From Typha latifolia (taxonomy: Eukaryota; Streptophyta; Magnoliopsida; Poales; Typhaceae): a stretch of 64,000 nt of DNA. Below are positions 34,151-48,100 of this stretch, one piece after another. Positions within the stretch are counted from its first letter, which is position 1. The number at the start of each line of letters is the position of its first letter. The notes below the pieces were generated by a model, which saw nothing but the letters and a program-made list of their open reading frames with translations, had not been told where the DNA came from and ran no database searches. Made by a program: the position numbers and the translations under genes. Location of the stretch: NCBI GenBank assembly GCA_019914945.1, contig CM034104.1:13876046-13940045 (forward strand), given 5' to 3'.

Positions 34151-37100
34151 ATGGGCGGTGAGGAGGAGGAGCTCGCTGGAGGTGGCCTGTCGGGCGGACG
34201 GAAAACCTTCTGGAGGTCGGCCTCGTGGTCTTCTTCCCGGACGTCGGGGGTGGAGAGCTCGAAGGAGGAAGAGAAGAGCTCGTCCGGAAACGGCAAGCTC
34301 CGGAGATGCCCGGCTCCTCCTCTCACCCCCAGATCCATGAGCTCGAAGGCGAGGTCTTCCCTCCCGCCACTCCAGCCGCTGGCGATTGCTCGGCGTAGCT
34401 TGGACGAGTGGCCCAAAGCCGGATCCGATGACCTCGGCGAGTGGCCCCAGCCGTCCACTCCGAGCGGGAAATCCGAGCGGCTTAAGCTGGATATACCATC
34501 AATCGGTTCCCAGGGCAAGAAAGACCAGATCGCCTTCTTCGATAAGGAGTGTTCCAAGGTCGCCGACCATATCTACCTCGGTGGGGACTCTGTTGCGAGG
34601 AACAGAGAGATTCTTCGGAAGAATGGGATTACTCATGTTCTAAATTGTGTGGGTTTTGTTTGCCCGGAGTACTTTAAATCTGATCTTGTGTACAAGACCC
34701 TCTGGTTGCAGGACAGTCCGACGGAGGACATTACTAGTATATTGTATGATGTGTTTGATTACTTTGAGGATGTCAGAGGGCAGCGCGGGAGGGTGTTTGT
34801 GCATTGTTGTCAGGGTGTGTCGAGGTCTACGTCGCTGGTTATAGCTTACCTTATGTGGAGGGAAGGGCAAAGCTTTGATGATGCGTTTCAATTCGTGAAG
34901 GCTGCGAGAGGGATTGCCAATCCGAACATGGGCTTTGCTTGCCAGTTGCTTCAGTGCCAAAAGAGGGTCCATGCGATTCCACTGAGCCCGAATTCGGTGC
35001 TTAGGATATACAGGATGGCACCTCACTCGCCGTATGATCCATTGCATCTTGTACCTAAGCTGTTGAATGATCCTTCGCCGGCTGCTTTGGATTCTAGGGG
35101 GGCCTTCATTGTCCATGTCCTTTCATCGATCTATGTATGGATTGGTAATATTTGTCATCCGGTGATGGCAAGGGATGCATATGATGCGGCCTATCAGGTG
35201 GTGAGGTATGAAAGGGTTCAGGGGCCAATTATTACTGTTGAAGAAGGAGAGGAACGGTCAGATTTTTGGGAGGCCTTCTCAAGTGCACCATCTGATTCAG
35301 ATAGCGCCACAAAGACCAACAAGGAGCAGAATGAATTGGCAGTGAAGACTAGTGCAGGAAAAAGGAACGTGAACTCCTATGATAGAGATTTTGAAGTTTT
35401 TTATAAAGCGATTACTGGTGGTGTGGTGCCACCATTCTCTTCTTCTGGACTTGGGCAGGAAACCCATCTTCCAGCAAGAGAAAGCAATTGGAGCATATTG
35501 AGGCGCAAATTCATATCTGGTACGATATGCCGAGTTCATTCAGATTCTGCATTGACAAGGAATATGGATCCACGCGTAAACCGGATACAACTACTGATGG
35601 CAGAATCATCCACATCACCTCCTTTTCTTTCTCCTAGTTCTCTATCATCGGAATCGAGTAGTAGTTCAAAAAGTAGTTCAGACTCACCTTCATTGTCACC
35701 TTCAGCAGTCCCCTTTCCAACAATTATGCCGACCCTTGCCTCATCTAACTTCTCCAATCATTTGCCACCATCTTCTAGGTCTCCGCTCCAACAAGCAAGT
35801 AGCCTGGAGCTGTTAAAGCCTCGTTCCTGTGCAGGTCGTTCTCCTTCTAGCTCCATTGCGGAAAGGAGAGGAAGCTTTTTGCCGCTGAAGCTGCCAACAC
35901 TGAGCAAAGATTTCTCAATATTGTCTCGGAAGGCGTGTGATGATTCTTCTTGTTCTGCTGAACGAGCAGAAGCAGTGTTAGATGGGAGTACTGACGGTCA
36001 ATTACCTACTGGTGAGCGTTTTGACAGCGCAAGCTCTGCAGAACGATTGCCAGTTATAGAGTGCTTAGACGAATTAGCTGTTCATAGTACATTTTCTGAT
36101 GTCGACTCCCGGAAACATCACGCAACCCAGGATGATCAATTATTGCCTTGTTCAAATAAACCAGTTGATGTCAGGTCAGAGACTCTAAGTACTACACGAC
36201 TCTTAGTTTACCGTTGGCCTAATATGGAAAAGTTAGCAACATTTACTCGGGAGGATCTCGATCCGAGGTCTGTTTTCCTTTTCCTAACTCCTAGTACTGC
36301 TAAAAGTGGAGAGACAGGTAGGATGCTATACTTTTGGATAGGGAGTGGCTTTGAACAGCCTGAAGGAAAAACTCAATCAAAGAGCAGCAAGGAGGTAGAA
36401 GAAGTTACTACAATTAACTGGCACCTAATGGGTCGTGATTTTCTTGATTTAGTTGGTCTGCCGAAGGATCTTCCTGTTAAGGTATACATAATATTTCGTT
36501 GTCGTTATTTTTTTTCCTTAATAAATGTGTTTAGCTGCCTACGACACATTCATATATATTTTTACTGTTGTATTGGTGATTGCACGAGAATCATTAATGA
36601 TAGTTTCCAAGCGCGGTTCGTATTATTACTCACTATATGCTGCATATTTCCGGGGAATTTAGAAGATGCTGACTGCTGTTCTGAATTATTAAATCATCAA
36701 ACTGGACATTCTGTCATTGCCTGTTTTTACTTGATGACATACTATTTTTGATGGTAATTGATCATTGTAGAAATTTCTGCTTAGTCTCTTTGAGGTAACA
36801 AAGGAAACATACTTTGGTCTATCTTACTATGTAGGTATAGTTGTCTGGCAAATATAGGCATATAGCCATCCTGGAAAGACTGGAGAACACATTAGAAGGA
36901 ACAATAATTCTATGAGCATGTATGGGGATGGAAAGAAATGCAAGTCTGCCATGCTAGTTATGGGTCCCACATCAATTGCTGTCATTTCCTGCCAGCCAAG
37001 GGGGACTACCCTTCTGTTACATGTGATCCATGATGTTTGTCATTTAAAAATGCACTTGATTTTGGTCTTTTCTATTTTCTATATGAGCTGTAAATGTCAG

Positions 37101-38656
37101 CAAGAAATTTTAGAGGCTCTTAGATGTTCTTTTTTATAACCCAATAGAATGAATTGACCAACCCAATAGAGTGAAGTGACTGGTTAGCATTCAGGTTATC
37201 TCTTCATTCATTAATGCCTGTTTGTCATTGGGGATATGAAAGAATCTCTCATATAGTAAAAGGATATCTCTCTTATGGTAAAAGGGTATTCTTTTGGACT
37301 TTTTGGACATTCTTGCTGAGCATGAGTGTTATATTTATTGCTGGTTGTGGGCATCTTGTGGGCATTCTTTCAGATCTCAACTGTTATATTTATTGCTTAT
37401 CGTTCTTGATTGTTGTCTTTTGGACTTCCTCGTAAACTTCCCCTTCATTTCATCCCAACAGATAATTGGATGACAAATCATCGGAGACTTCACAATTGGG
37501 CACCACAAGTGGTTTTTCCCTTTAAAATTATCTCAATTAATTGAACTCATCTTCAATTAGAGATGTAAGATAATTAGGGAAGTCGATAAATTGTGTCCCA
37601 GTGGAATCCTGTTTGTTCCTCTTTAGAACATGATTTGACTTTTGAGGTTATAGCACGTGAAAACAAAAAGAAGGCCAACTTCTTCAAGTAAGCATAAAGA
37701 AGAATCTGATGCACAATACATGTTTATTTTCTGGACTATGGAACAACTATAGTGTTTGTAGGTCAACAAATTTGTAATGAAATAGTGGTGTATAAATTGC
37801 AAAGTATTCTACTTTTGTTACATGTTTTGTTCTCTGAGATACGAAACAAACTCTTTGATAGTCCTAGTTAAACTATGCTGATCAAAATATATATGGCCTT
37901 AGATTGTTAGGAGCTAGTTTTCTTGCGACGCTTATCACTTCAATTAGTGTCAGGATGCCTTTAGTTTTTCTGGTATCATAGTGTGCATAACCATTTGATT
38001 TTGCAATTTTTCTAATGTTTTGCACAGAAGGCGTAAGACCTGCTTGCAAGTGTGACCTTGCTTGAGTGAATTTTAACTAGCACAGGGACTTTCCTTCACA
38101 ACTTCCTCCTTAATGTTGCCTATCAGTAGGATGTCTTACGTAATAAGATCAAAATGGTAAACATAGCTTAATTAACACCTCCCATGTATTACAAACCTAC
38201 CTTACTAATAGTCACCATCTTTCCATGTATCACACTATCACCCCTACCATGCCAGGCATCCTAGTCATAATAACATCATTAAAGTCGTTATGATGGACAC
38301 TCTTAACTATAGAAGTGATGGAGGTCAGTTTATAGACTCCATTAATCTTTACTAATAGAGCATTTTCATAAAGTAAGACTTCTAGCACCACATATGTATC
38401 TCACATGTATGTTACTCTGCATGATTTTTATTACTATTGTCAGTAGAATAACTTTCACATCACTATGATTAAAATCTTTACTAATAGATTCATGTTTCTA
38501 GTTTGCTATAGAGTGCGCTTTTCATCACACGAAAATACTTGTTTTCTAATGTGCATTGTTTAAAATTTTCTGGTATCTGAACGATGACAGGTTGTCAAGG
38601 AGCAGGAAACGGATAATCTCCTAGAATTGTTGAATACTACTAGATGTTCTCTATAG
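34151..38656 (+). CDS. MKP1: Dual-specificity MAP kinase phosphatase MKP1
   Basis: One very long exon (34151-36481) and a final exon (38591-38656) give 798 residues, close to Arabidopsis MKP1 (784). The start is the first true ATG; upstream the frame has only TTG. After a Ser-rich N-terminus, the dual-specificity phosphatase domain (about 135-275) carries VADHIYLGGDSVARNREIL and the active site VHCCQGVSRS with C219 and R225. A gelsolin-like domain follows (about 285-385; AFIVHVLSSIYVWIGNICH), then a long Ser-rich stretch and a C-terminal domain (LLVYRWPNMEKLATF) ending near DLPVKVVKEQETDNLLELL. MKP1 inactivates stress MAP kinases MPK3/MPK6 and limits defence and UV-B responses. The 2.1-kb last intron keeps the frame open for 90 codons. 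The identity is sure; the last exon is well supported by phase and family resemblance. Confidence 0.92.
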
Positions 38657-39675
38657 GTGTCCGAGTCATTCAAGAGCCTTACAATTGGGAGCACTGGAAT
38701 GCCCTCTTCTCCTCTTAGTTTTCACCAAGCGGACAAAATTCCGATGCCATTATCCTGTCACAATCAGCGAGGTGTGAGCTACCACAATTCTGTGATCTGT
38801 AAATCATGTCAGATGCCGAATGTTCTTAAGTCTATTTTGACATTATACAGTTTATGATCTCAATTTTCATAGCTCTTCCTTTCAAATTGCAGGAGGTTGC
38901 CAGGACGTTGCATTTGTGGCTGTTTCAGGTTTTGGCACGCATGGATGTATAATATCCGCTCCCCTGTAATCACAAAATACTGGGAAAATTCTATTTTCTA
39001 GGACCTCTTGTACATTATCATAGACAGATATTTATAAGCTTCTTTGCCCCCAGACAGCGAGCCGAATTTAGCTACTATTCTGCCATTTGGCTTATGTCAT
39101 GTCTGAGCTTATCCTTTGGAGAAAAAGGTCGTATATTTTCTCTTGCTCTTCAAGATCATCTGAAAATTTCCAGCCATTTTCTACTGTTCAGATGTCTTTT
39201 TAGAAAATTTTGTTTCGCTATTTCTTCAAGGGATATGCTCAAGGAATGATACTAATGTAATCTTTAGATCCAAAAAATTACTAGAATTTCCTCTATGTGC
39301 AGGGCTAAAACTGTGAACACAATACAGTTAATATCAATCACCATGTTGTAAGTAACATTCTTGCCTCTGGACACTAGATCTTATTATGGACCCAATTCAA
39401 CTTTGTGGGCTTCCACACGGAGATATCCCGTGACTAAATATTAGACATTATCCATCAATGAAATATGTGAATTTCTGATAACTTATAATGTGCATAAAGC
39501 ATATTAATCCAGCATATGATAGGATATGCCCATCATCAATTGCATTATTTGGATGCAAGAGATAACAACCAGTACAAAATGAGGATGTAACCAGGAATTA
39601 AAGAAATATAAATATTGGGTTCAAAAACAATCTCTTCATAAAGTTCTCTCTATTTTATTTTACTGAATCAGGGCC
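38657..39675. other. MKP1 3' UTR and spacer
   Basis: No coding sequence was recognised. The first few hundred bases are probably the MKP1 3' UTR, possibly with a further splice junction near 38892. Confidence 0.45.
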
Positions 39676-40197
39676 TTAGCGAGCACGACCTCGTACACTG
39701 CCACTATCAGCAGTATCCTCCAATTCACTGTTTCCACTCCTACGGCGTACTCTTCCATGATCTTGCACTCTCTTTTGATCCTCTTCACCCCTCTCATCAC
39801 CAAAAAGACGTACTCTCCAATGATCATGTGCCCTCTTTTGCTCTTCCTCCCGTCTTCCACCACTGCCGCCGCCCAAAAGAGCCCTCTGGATTCCACGCCC
39901 TCCACCATCATCACCGCCGCGAAAACCGCAGTTGAGATTCCAATTCAGTCTGCTCGTGACTGGGCAAGGCGTGGCAATAAAATTAAATAGAGAATAGTCA
40001 TAAATTCCAGTGTTAGGTATACGATAAATGCGCGCAAAACCCTCGAAATAGTATCCGCCTTGAGGGGTGTTGCGCCGCCATGCGTGGAGGACGACAAGGC
40101 TGCAACCTGGAGGGCCACGAACTTCCTGGTATAATGGTTCGGTGGGAGGGAAGGTGCCGTCGGCGTTCTGCCAACTCGCTAGCACTACTGCTAACAT
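39676..40197 (-). CDS. Hypothetical 173-residue protein with 21-residue tandem repeat
   Basis: I do not recognise this reading frame. It starts with an ATG (MLAVVLASWQNADGTFPP), is open for 173 codons, has a Gly-rich middle (FRGGDDGGGRGIQ) and a charged C-terminus. Two imperfect 21-residue units are seen: EEEQKRAHDHWRVR followed by LFGDERG, then EEDQKRVQDHGRVRRR. The DNA period is 63 bases, a multiple of three. The shifted frame 39660-39914 is also open (84 residues, more hydrophobic), so the repeat does not settle which frame is used. The sequence is GC-richer than its flanks. It may be a small lineage-specific gene, a pseudogene or chance. Confidence 0.3.
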   Translation of the reverse strand: MLAVVLASWQNADGTFPPTEPLYQEVRGPPGCSLVVLHAWRRNTPQGGYYFEGFARIYRIPNTGIYDYSLFNFIATPCPVTSRLNWNLNCGFRGGDDGGGRGIQRALLGGGSGGRREEEQKRAHDHWRVRLFGDERGEEDQKRVQDHGRVRRRSGNSELEDTADSGSVRGRAR

Positions 40198-41834
40198 TGG
40201 TAACTTCTCACTCTCGTCTCTCTACAGAGAGACCAAAGTTGAAGCACTGTGTCATCGAGACGTTGGATTTATAGGTACAGGAACACGGGCGGTTATGGCA
40301 GTTATTTTTGTGTCACGAAGAGACGCAGTGTTTAGTCAAGAGGGATGCAACCGATGGGAAGTACGAGAGAATTCGTTTCAGAAGGCATAAGGGTAGAAAG
40401 GTCAACTCACCCTTAACTACATTTCATGAATAGCTAATTAACCCTTCGGTTCTATTTCCATTCATAAAAAAAATAACATTCGAGATGTAATTTGTAGATT
40501 AAATGAGGAGTAATTCATAAATATCCCTCTCTTTCAATCAACTCCAGATTAGATTAGAGAGAAACTTTTAAATAAATGGATAAAGTCTGGAATCCGAAAG
40601 CCGTAATAATTACGATCCTTTGCATATGATCTGTCCCTTGCTTTAGTCTAAGCACACTTTGTAGTAAACAATCAATGCTTTGGAGTCCCTCATTTACAAA
40701 TATACCCCTCATATTAGATAAATTGGAACCGTACACATCATGGATGTAATTATTAAGGACTAGGATATTCTACTCATTAATTTTGTAAAGGTCACCCAAG
40801 GGCTTTCACGTAATAAGAAATAATTTTAAAATTTTGTGAAAAAAATATTTTAAAGTATGAATTTAATTATCCAACCTATAATCTAATACAAACTCGTGAA
40901 AGAAAAATAAAAAGGTAAAATCAAATCAAATTCCAGAAAAGCCCTCGTTAGTCTCCGAACCGAAGACGACCGTTGCCATCAGAGTGTGGTCATCAGTCAA
41001 CGTGGCAAACAGCGTGATGGATCTGATGACCAAATATGGCTTTTTTTTCTACCGGAACTACCCCCGTGGCCAGTTCGACCGCCACGTCGGATACAGCGAC
41101 CGGTGAACTTTGGCTTTGGTCCCCGTTGGCGGGTCCCGCCTTCTCGAAACCCACGAGAATTTTCCACCAAGTCGGGCCGACTATTTTAATCCCATCGCCG
41201 ATTCGATTCGCAGCAACCCCATCTCCGCCGTTCCAACTCGTCCACCAAACCAATTTCTCGGGATCGGATCTCCTGCAGTCCACGATGTAGGAATTTCCAA
41301 TAACGCCAGCTGTTTGTAAACCTTTGGTTGATACTGACAATTACGATTCACTCCCTCTAAAAATTTTAAGGGATGTATACGAATAATTTATTTATCCCTA
41401 ATTATCTCTCCATTGGTCTACGAAGATATTTACACAAAGTTCAAATTTGTACAATCTGGCCTGGATAAGATCCAGGGCCCAATATAAATATTTTCTAAAT
41501 AACTAAAAGAGAAAGGGGCCCACGTTCGTGGACTATAGTGGGCCCAGGAAGGGAGCTGTTCACCGTAATGACAGCTCTCGCTGCGAGATCAAAAAGACGC
41601 CCCCCTTCTCCTTCTCCCTCTCCCACTCTGTCTCCCCTCTCCTTTCCCCTTCTTCCGCATCGCAAACCCTTAGAGAAGGACTCGTCGCCGACTTTCTCCT
41701 TGAGCTCTCTTCCTTTCTTGATGCGACGCCGTCTTCTTCTTCTTCTTCTCCTTCTCACTCTCTTCTAGTCTCTCCTGCCTCCTTTGACCGAGTTCGCCCG
41801 ATCCATTTATTAAACGATATATATATATATATAC

Positions 41835-41903
<69 letters not shown>

Positions 41904-42103
41904 CTTTTATAAAGTCGAGCCAAGAGAAGCACGCCATCGCTCGCCGCCGCAGGAGACTGGGAGCGAAGGATTTGAAGAGAGGGAGAAAGGGAAACCCTAG
42001 ATCCGACGATTTCTAGGGTTTCGATGGGTTTCTAGAGTTAGGGTTACGGTTTGGAGGAGGAGGAGGAGGAGGAAGAAGAGAACGAGGTTAAAGGGGAGGG
42101 GAG
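40198..42103. other. Spacer and ABCB20-type gene promoter/leader
   Basis: AT-rich to 40960, then a GC-richer segment at 40980-41300 with open frames on both strands but no recognisable protein. From 41580 there is a pyrimidine-rich leader region, (TTC)n near 41735, (AT)n, then a long (AG)n before the start codon. Confidence 0.45.
41837..41899. repeat. (AG)n microsatellite upstream of the ABCB20-type gene
   Basis: About 31 uninterrupted AG units are preceded by (AT)n at 41819-41832. The tract lies about 200 bases before the start codon at 42104, probably in the 5' UTR. Confidence 0.95.
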
Positions 42104-45100
42104 ATGATGGTTTCGAGAGGGTTGTTCGGGTGGTCGCCGCCCCACATGCAGCCCCTGACGCCGGTGTCGGAGGTGTCGGAGCCGCCGGAGTCGCCGTCGC
42201 CGTACATGGACTCCGGCGTGGAGGCTGTGCCGGTGGAGGACGAGGGGCCAGTGGATGAGGCGGAGGAGATCGAGCCGGCACCGGCCGCAGTGCCGTTCTC
42301 GAGGCTGTTCGCGTGTGCCGATAGGCTTGATTGGGTGCTCATGGCGGTCGGGGCGATCGCGGCTGCTGCGCACGGGATGGCGCTTGTCGTTTACTTGCAT
42401 TTCTTCGGCAGAGCAATCAATTTGCTCGATTCGCAGAATATCCACTCTGCAATCCATGGCCAAGCTGATGAGCTATTGCACCAATTCAAGGAGGTAAGAT
42501 GAAAAGTTAGAATAAGTGTTATGTTAATGTCTTCTAATGAGAGCCTCCTCATCTTATCTGGTTTTATTATTACTTATCAAGAAGGAATGCTTGACAAAAA
42601 TAACTTAGCTTCTGTTTCCTGATCTTTAAGAGTTGATGCTAAACTGTTCTACGGTTCCTCTAGCTTACAATATTCTGAAATAGGACAACCGTATTGGCAA
42701 GTAAATCTGCATATATAGTGTTGGAGACACGCAATTGGGAAGATAAGATATGTGTTGTCTTATGGAGTCATGGTGTACGACAAATGATTTAGAGAGGAAT
42801 TAACCCTAAAGGTTTAGAAAGGTAGTGAATCCATCGGATGACCAGAAGCTCTTTGGAGAACCTATTAACAACTTTGAGTAGGCCCATATGTGGATGTTGC
42901 TCAAGACCTACCCAGGGAGAAACTTCTTTGATCACCCCAAATATCACTTCTTTCTGCTATTCATGCTTTTTACCTCGAAAAGCATGCTATCTTTGGTCAA
43001 CGTTGGAAGATGGGTGAATGTAATACAACGCGGACAAGTGGGTTTTCATCCAGATGGACCTATTTTTCTATAAGGTAAGGGTCGGTTTGAGATTTGGGAA
43101 GATAGCTAGGGCATGTCATTGCCGTTTGTTATTTTACTTTCTTGAAGCTTCTTATTCAATTGTACTAACTAGTTACTACTTTGGTATCCTCACTCTTAAT
43201 TTTTTTTCCATTTATAGTATATTGTTTTATTATTCTGCTATTGCTTTTTGTGCATTAAAATGCTAGAATTTTTCACTGTGTGCTTATGTTATAGATCTGT
43301 TCTTATGATATTTGTGGTATACATTTTGATTACTTCTTATATCTTGTTTCTTTAGCAATAGGAAATTATTCACTGTTTCTGACACATCTCTTATAATTTT
43401 TGAATCCAAAGTTGATCATTTTTGAAGTTTGTATCTTATCTTATAATTTTCTGGTCAATGTCACTTTCAGCATGCTCTATATATTGTCTACATAGCTGCT
43501 GGTGTTTTTGCTGCGGGGTGGATAGGTAAGGTGGAAGTAATATCTATTTTTTTATTCTATAAGCATTGAATATAGACCCATTTTGCTGATCAGTCTGCAT
43601 TTGTAGAGGTCTCGTGCTGGATTCTTACTGGAGAGAGACAGACTGCAGTCATCCGGTCAAAGTATGTCCAAGTGTTGCTAAACCAAGATATGAGTTTCTT
43701 TGATACCTATGGGAACAATGGAGATATTGTTAGTCAAGTTCTAAGTGATGTGTTGCTAATTCAGTCTGCTCTAAGTGAGAAAGTAAGTTTTAAGACAAAA
43801 CTGTTAGTTCTATGCAGCAAGAAAACATCAAATACCCTTTTCTCTGCTCTAGCACTGAGGATTTGTTTCATGCAATCTCTTATCTGGAAATCTGTAGTAA
43901 TCAGATGTCTATGTGCAGGTTGGGAACTACATACACAACATGGCTACATTTGTTGGTGGTCTTATCATTGGTTTGATCAACTGTTGGCAAATAGCACTGC
44001 TAACGCTAGCCACTGGTCCCTTCATTGTTGCGGCAGGAGGAATATCAAATATCTTTCTTCATAGGCTTGCGGAAAATATTCAAGATGCATATGCTGAGGC
44101 AGCTAGCATTGCTGAACAGGTCTTCTTTTTGTACCATAGACATATATTATCAACTTCACGTTCTAGTCCGAGCTGAAGTTTTAAGGAACATCATCATCAT
44201 CGTCATCATTAGTATTACCTATTTATTTCATGACCTTCTAGTTTAATGCTGCTAAGGAAATATGTTGTTTTGGTTGTGCAGGCAATCTCATATATTAGGA
44301 CTTTATATGGTTTCACAAATGAAACTCTTGCGAAGTACTCTTATGCTACATCACTTCAAGCAACATTGCGATATGGGATACTGATTAGTCTTGTTCAAGG
44401 GCTTGGACTTGGATTCACATATGGACTTGCCATATGTTCTTGTGCTTTACAGCTTTGGGTTGGGAGGTTCCTGATTTCACATGGAAAAGCCAATGGTGGT
44501 GAAATTATAGCAGCTCTGTTTTCTGTGATCCTGAGTGGACTGTAAGCACCTTTTTGGTAGCTAATTGTTTTCTCAATTCTGTCATTTTTCTCATTTAGTT
44601 TTTCTATTTGCAGTGGTCTGAATCAAGCAGCGACAAACTTCTATTCCTTTGAGCAAGGAAGAATTGCAGCTTACAGACTTTATGAAATGATAAGCCGATC
44701 AACCTCTACTGTCAATCAGGAAGGGAATACATTAGCTTCAGTACAAGGAAATATAGAGTTCAGAAATGTTTATTTCAGCTACCTCTCACGTCCTGAAATA
44801 CCTATACTAAGTGGTTTCTACCTTACTGTACCTGCTCGAAAAACTGTGGCCCTTGTTGGTAGAAATGGTTCAGGAAAGAGCAGCATAATTCCTCTGATGG
44901 AGCGTTTCTATGATCCTACATTAGGTATCATTATCACAATGACTGTTACTACTTGCCACCAAAGTTCATCTGCATCTCTCATGAATGTTAATTTGAAGGT
45001 TTTTAAAAAAAAAAACATTTTGGTGCAGGTGAAGTCCTCTTGGATGGGGAAAATATAAAGAGTCTGAAGCTAGAATGGTTAAGAAGCCAAATAGGGCTAG

Positions 45101-48100
45101 TGACCCAGGAACCAGCTTTATTGAGCCTGAGCATCAGGGAGAACATTGCCTATGGAAGATCTGCAACATTTGATCAGATTGAAGAGGCTGCTAAAACAGC
45201 ACATGCACATACATTCATCACTTCACTTGAAAAGGGATATGAAACACAGGTAAGGTGCATAAAATGTATTAAGTTAAGAAAATAAGGCTCCTCTATGCTT
45301 TTCTCCTTTCCAAACTAATTGAATCATTCTAGGTTGGTCGGGCTGGTTTAGCATTGACTGATGAGCAAAAGATAAAGCTCTCAATTGCTCGGGCTGTGCT
45401 TTCAAATCCATCCATTCTTCTACTTGATGAGGTCACAGGTGGCCTTGATTTTGAAGCTGAAAAAGCTGTTCAAGAAGCACTAGATATCCTTATGTTGGGC
45501 AGGTCCACGATTATAATAGCTAGGCGCCTTAGTCTCATAAGGAATGCTGATTATATAGCAGTAATGGAGGAGGGTCAACTTGTTGAGATGGGTACACATG
45601 ATGAATTGCTGAACCTAGATGGCCTTTATGCTGAACTTCTTAGATGCGAGGAAGCAGCAAAGCTTCCTAAGAGGTAAAGTTCGTGCTAGACTAGATTTTA
45701 TTGTCTTGAATTTTGCTAACATGTCATATGTTGTACTCCAGTATTCATTGCACTTGTTGATTGTACTATAGTCAGTCATCGGTATCCTGTTTGTTTTGAG
45801 TTATATAGTAGGTGTCTTTTACTGTTTATTAGCATTGAGTATTGTTTCATTTCATACCACAAATTTAATGTCACTCAATATGGAGTTATATCAGGGAGTG
45901 TCACCTTGTGCGACAGTAAGACTTGTCGTCCTTCCTTTTGTAGTTTTTGGTTTGAAATTTTGAATAAAGAAATGTGTCCACTGATGGGATTAGGTTGCAT
46001 ATAACTAGCCTCCCAGTGCCCAGATTAGCCAGAGCCTCGAGCAGTAGGTTGTGCCTTCTCTTTTTTATTCAATGGTGTTGCATGCCCAACATATTATTCT
46101 AGTATATCATTGAGATGAAATCAGTTTATGTCATTCCTAGATATTACTAATTAAGAGCCTTTACATGTTCCAGTACCACAAAGATATTTGTGATGATCGA
46201 GTTATCTTTCTGCCATAATGGTTGATTAAGCATGTCTTTAGTGAAAAGAAAATATGCAATGGTATTACTCCCAACGTTCTACTTTCAACATATCCCATTG
46301 TTACTATGTATACTATTTGTGCCTATTTGCTAATTATTCTTTAAAAATTGTTCTTAGAGTATCAGAAAACAATCAGAAATCTTTTACTGTTATATTAACA
46401 ACTATTATTTCTGCCATTTTTTCTCCTTGTAGGATGTTCAGTTGCTTGTATCTGGTTCTTTAGCATGAATTGTATTTATAATGTCAGAAAAACATTTTGA
46501 ACTTTCTGAAAATCTCCTTCCGTCGAATTTTGGCACATATACTGTTGGCATTACTTAATCTCTGTAAATAAAGTGATCTCAGGGTAGCTTGTGATCTTAT
46601 TTTTCTAAAACTTTCTCAGGACACCTATTAGGAATTACAAACAGCCAACAACATTTCAAGTTCAGAAGGATTCCTCAGCAAGTCGTAGCTTTCAAGAGTC
46701 ATCATCTCCAAAGATGACAAAATCACCTTCACTTCAGAGAGGACATGGTTTTCTTGCGTTTCGGCAGTCAGATGTCAATTATAACTCACATGAATCACCG
46801 AAGGACCAAAGCCCACCTTCAGAGCAAACTGTGGACAATGGGCTGCCCTTAGTTGCAGCTGAAAGAGCTCCATCCATCAAAAGGCAGGATAGTTTCGAAA
46901 TGAGATTGCCTGATCTTCCCAAAATTGATGTCCACCCCATAAATCGACAATCTTCGAATGCTTCGGACCCAGAATCACCTATATCTCCACTTTTGACTTC
47001 TGATCCAAAGAATGAGCGGTCGCATTCAAAGACTTTTAGCCGTCCACTCAATCAGTTTGATGATGTCCATGCAAAACAGAAGGAAGCTAAGGACCTCCAG
47101 CACCAGAAACCTCCATCTTTTTGGAGGCTTGCGGAGCTCAGTATTGCAGAATGGCTTTATGCTCTTTTAGGGAGCATTGGCGCTGCAATTTTTGGTTCAT
47201 TTAATCCCCTTCTTGCTTACACCATAGCTTTGATAGTGGCAGCATACTATAGAATAGATGTCCGTGACATACACCATGAAGTGAATAAATGGTGCTTGAT
47301 TATTGGATGTATGGGTATCATAACAGTAGTTGCCAACTTCTTGCAGCACTTCTATTTTGGTATAATGGGGGAAAAGATGACTGAGCGAGTGAGGAGGATG
47401 ATGTTCTCAGGTAATTAATATTTTTCATATTGCCGTAAGTTTGTGGAATCTGTAATCTGTAATATTATAGTTAGATGCATGCATCCCAACTGATTTACAA
47501 TGTGTTTCAGCAATTTTACGTAATGAAGTTGGCTGGTTTGATGAAGAAGAGAACAGTGCTGATATGTTGTCCATGCGTTTGGCGAATGATGCAACATTTG
47601 TTCGTGCTGCCTTTAGCAACCGACTCTCAATATTCATACAGGACACAGCTGCAGTTGCTGTTGCTCTTCTTATTGGCATGTTGCTAGAATGGCGGGTGGC
47701 ACTTGTTGCACTGGCAACTTTACCCATACTTATAATTTCTGCCATTGCACAGGTTAGCATAATATCCTTAAACCTATATGCATTTTGATGTGAGTTCTGA
47801 GCTCTCTTTCTCCCCCCCTCTTTCTGCCCCCCCCTCCTCCTCCTCCTCCTTCTCCTCTCTCTCTATCCCTCTCGCACCTTCTGATGTCCATGTTTTCTGG
47901 TGTGCATGCATCTTATGGTGGTAGCATTTTTCTAGTTCCTTTACTTTTAATTTCTAAAGTTAACATTTCAATTGGAATCATGTTACTTCCTTTTAAGTTT
48001 CCCTCCGTATAAGCTTACTGGAAACCATCTTGCAGAAAATGTGGCTTGCTGGGTTCTCGAGGGGAATCCAGGAGATGCACAGGAAGGCCTCTTTGGTCCT

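Noticed and set aside
34120..35116. Long minus-strand ORFs under MKP1 exon 1
   Set aside because: Shadows of a long GC-rich coding exon; no plausible protein.
40993..41340. 115-codon minus-strand ORF and the plus-strand ORFs opposite
   Set aside because: The minus ORF begins at TTG, the frames on both strands are equally open because the segment is GC-richer, and no family was recognised.
42044..42463. Minus-strand ORFs opposite exon 1 of the ABCB20-type gene
   Set aside because: Pro/Ala/His/Arg-rich mirror translations of the acidic N-terminus of the transporter.
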